A stretch of DNA of 64,000 bases from Acidobacteriota bacterium (GTDB lineage Bacteria; Acidobacteriota; Terriglobia; Bryobacterales; Bryobacteraceae), in the NCBI GenBank assembly GCA_018268715.1, contig JAFDVZ010000007.1:186001-250000 (forward strand). Reading direction: 5' to 3'. The notes under the pieces are model-generated. The model searched no databases, was not told where the DNA came from, and worked only from the letters and a program-made list of their open reading frames with translations. The position numbers were made by a program, and so were the translations under genes. Of this stretch, positions 63,652-64,000 are shown piece after piece (position 1 is the stretch's first letter; every line of letters begins with the position of its first letter).

Positions 63652-63821
63652 CGGTTCTTCATCGGGTCGATGACGGCGTTCGGGTCCTTGTCGAATCCGG
63701 TCAGTTCGTATTCTGGCAAAGGCGACTGCGGCTGATTCTCGTGTGGCGGCCAACTTGGATGCGGCCAAAGGCCAATCGGCTTGACGTAGCGTTTAGCTGG
63801 TGAAGGCTGAGGACCCGGCGC
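63648..63821 (-). pseudogene. Start-less C-terminal fragment of an unknown gene
   Basis: Between an in-frame TGA (63824-63822) and TAG (63650-63648) lie 57 codons reading like protein in this frame only ('IGLWPHPSWPPHENQPQSPL', 'EYELTGFDKDPNAVIDPM'). No start codon precedes the protein-like part. I interpret it as the end of a decayed gene; the family is unknown. Confidence 0.3.
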
Positions 63822-63959
63822 TCATTCCGCCACCACGACCAGACGGCCCACGCAACCGCTAATTTTCCTTAGCCTCGACCTATATAGGACCCGAATGAAG
63901 TCGATTTTGTGGGGTTTCGGAACCACTAATAATCGTGTTAAGTCCTTTATTGTGAATCG
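63822..63959. other. AT-richer non-coding stretch before the tRNA-like end
   Basis: About 140 bases with lower GC than the rest of the window and no supported gene. Together with the pseudogenes to its left it forms the flank of the tRNA-like sequence at the window edge. Confidence 0.4.
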
Positions 63960-64000
63960 TTAGCGCGGTAGGAATCGAGCCCACAACCTATTGATTCAGA
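63960..64000 (-). tRNA. 3' half of a probable tRNA (anticodon CTG, Gln-like), cut by window edge
   Basis: Read on the minus strand from 64000: TCTGAA as the 3' part of an anticodon loop (T33, anticodon CTG), TCAAT stem, AGGTT variable loop, a T arm GTGGG-CTCGATT-CCTAC (five pairs, one G-T) and CGCGCTA as the acceptor 3' strand, then A. A72 fits the U1-A72 pair of tRNA-Gln, but the discriminator would be A rather than the usual G, T54 is C, and CCA is not encoded. The 5' half is outside the window. It could be a real tRNA, a pseudo-tRNA or an attachment-site copy. Confidence 0.45.

Overview
The window is about 64 kb of GC-rich DNA with tightly packed genes and no phage or IS element. It looks like chromosome of an Acidobacteriota member, most plausibly of the Bryobacterales/Solibacter type. 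The indicators are a very large Oar-type TonB-dependent receptor with an N-terminal carboxypeptidase-regulatory-like domain, Tat-exported Gfo/Idh/MocA oxidoreductase, a DUF4038-type glycosidase, RraA and mandelate-racemase family sugar-acid enzymes, and a NtrY/NtrX-like pair next to an Omp85 protein. The taxonomic call is inference from gene content; no rRNA is present.

Layout. 1-7.0 kb: a 5'-truncated apiosidase-like glycosidase, a Gfo/Idh oxidoreductase and a PTS-dependent dihydroxyacetone kinase operon (dhaK-dhaL-dhaM) whose DhaM carries a complete Enzyme I. 7.0-11.6 kb: a free-standing CZB zinc protein, a Ser-rich unknown, and the TonB receptor with a clear intrinsic terminator. 11.7-18.0 kb: a DUF1697 gene, then a four-gene minus-strand operon resembling the accessory cargo of type VI/contractile injection islands: a duplicated-domain protein, a LysM plus peptidoglycan-binding protein, a 776-residue metzincin-like protease and an exported protein with an inhibitor-like Ig domain. 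18.0-25.5 kb: GH3 beta-glucosidase, esterase, glycosyltransferase, an uncharacterised four-gene plus-strand cluster, and a lytic transglycosylase. 25.5-33.4 kb: RraA and an enolase-superfamily dehydratase, a sigma-54 response regulator/kinase/DUF4390-like/Omp85 operon, and a Crp/Fnr regulator.

33.4-39.0 kb: an aromatic supra-operon trpC-trpF-trpB-trpA-aroQ-aroF-tyrA, lacking trpE, trpG and trpD. 39.0-45.2 kb: an orphan RHH antitoxin with a possible toxin remnant, a two-subunit molybdenum hydroxylase, membrane and Cys-rich unknowns, CbiX-like chelatase and a flavin reductase. 45.2-53.7 kb: long-chain acyl-CoA synthetase, a SnoaL-like protein, an RND efflux adaptor/pump pair and an exported propeller-like protein. 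53.8-62.9 kb: a hybrid PAS/GAF histidine kinase, a VNG-repeat surface protein, a GlcG-like protein, an ECF Ni/Co importer cbiM-cbiQ-cbiO, D-aminoacyl-tRNA deacylase and a GHMP kinase. 62.9-64 kb: a small unknown gene, then a decayed stretch holding a broken DUF5615 toxin gene, another gene fragment and, at the very edge, the 3' half of a probable tRNA.

The most unusual system is the 12.2-17.9 kb protease module. The most neglected items are a 49-codon gene at 43055-43204, a Cys-rich gene at 43.2-43.9 kb with no ordinary start codon, and the tRNA-proximal gene graveyard at the right end.
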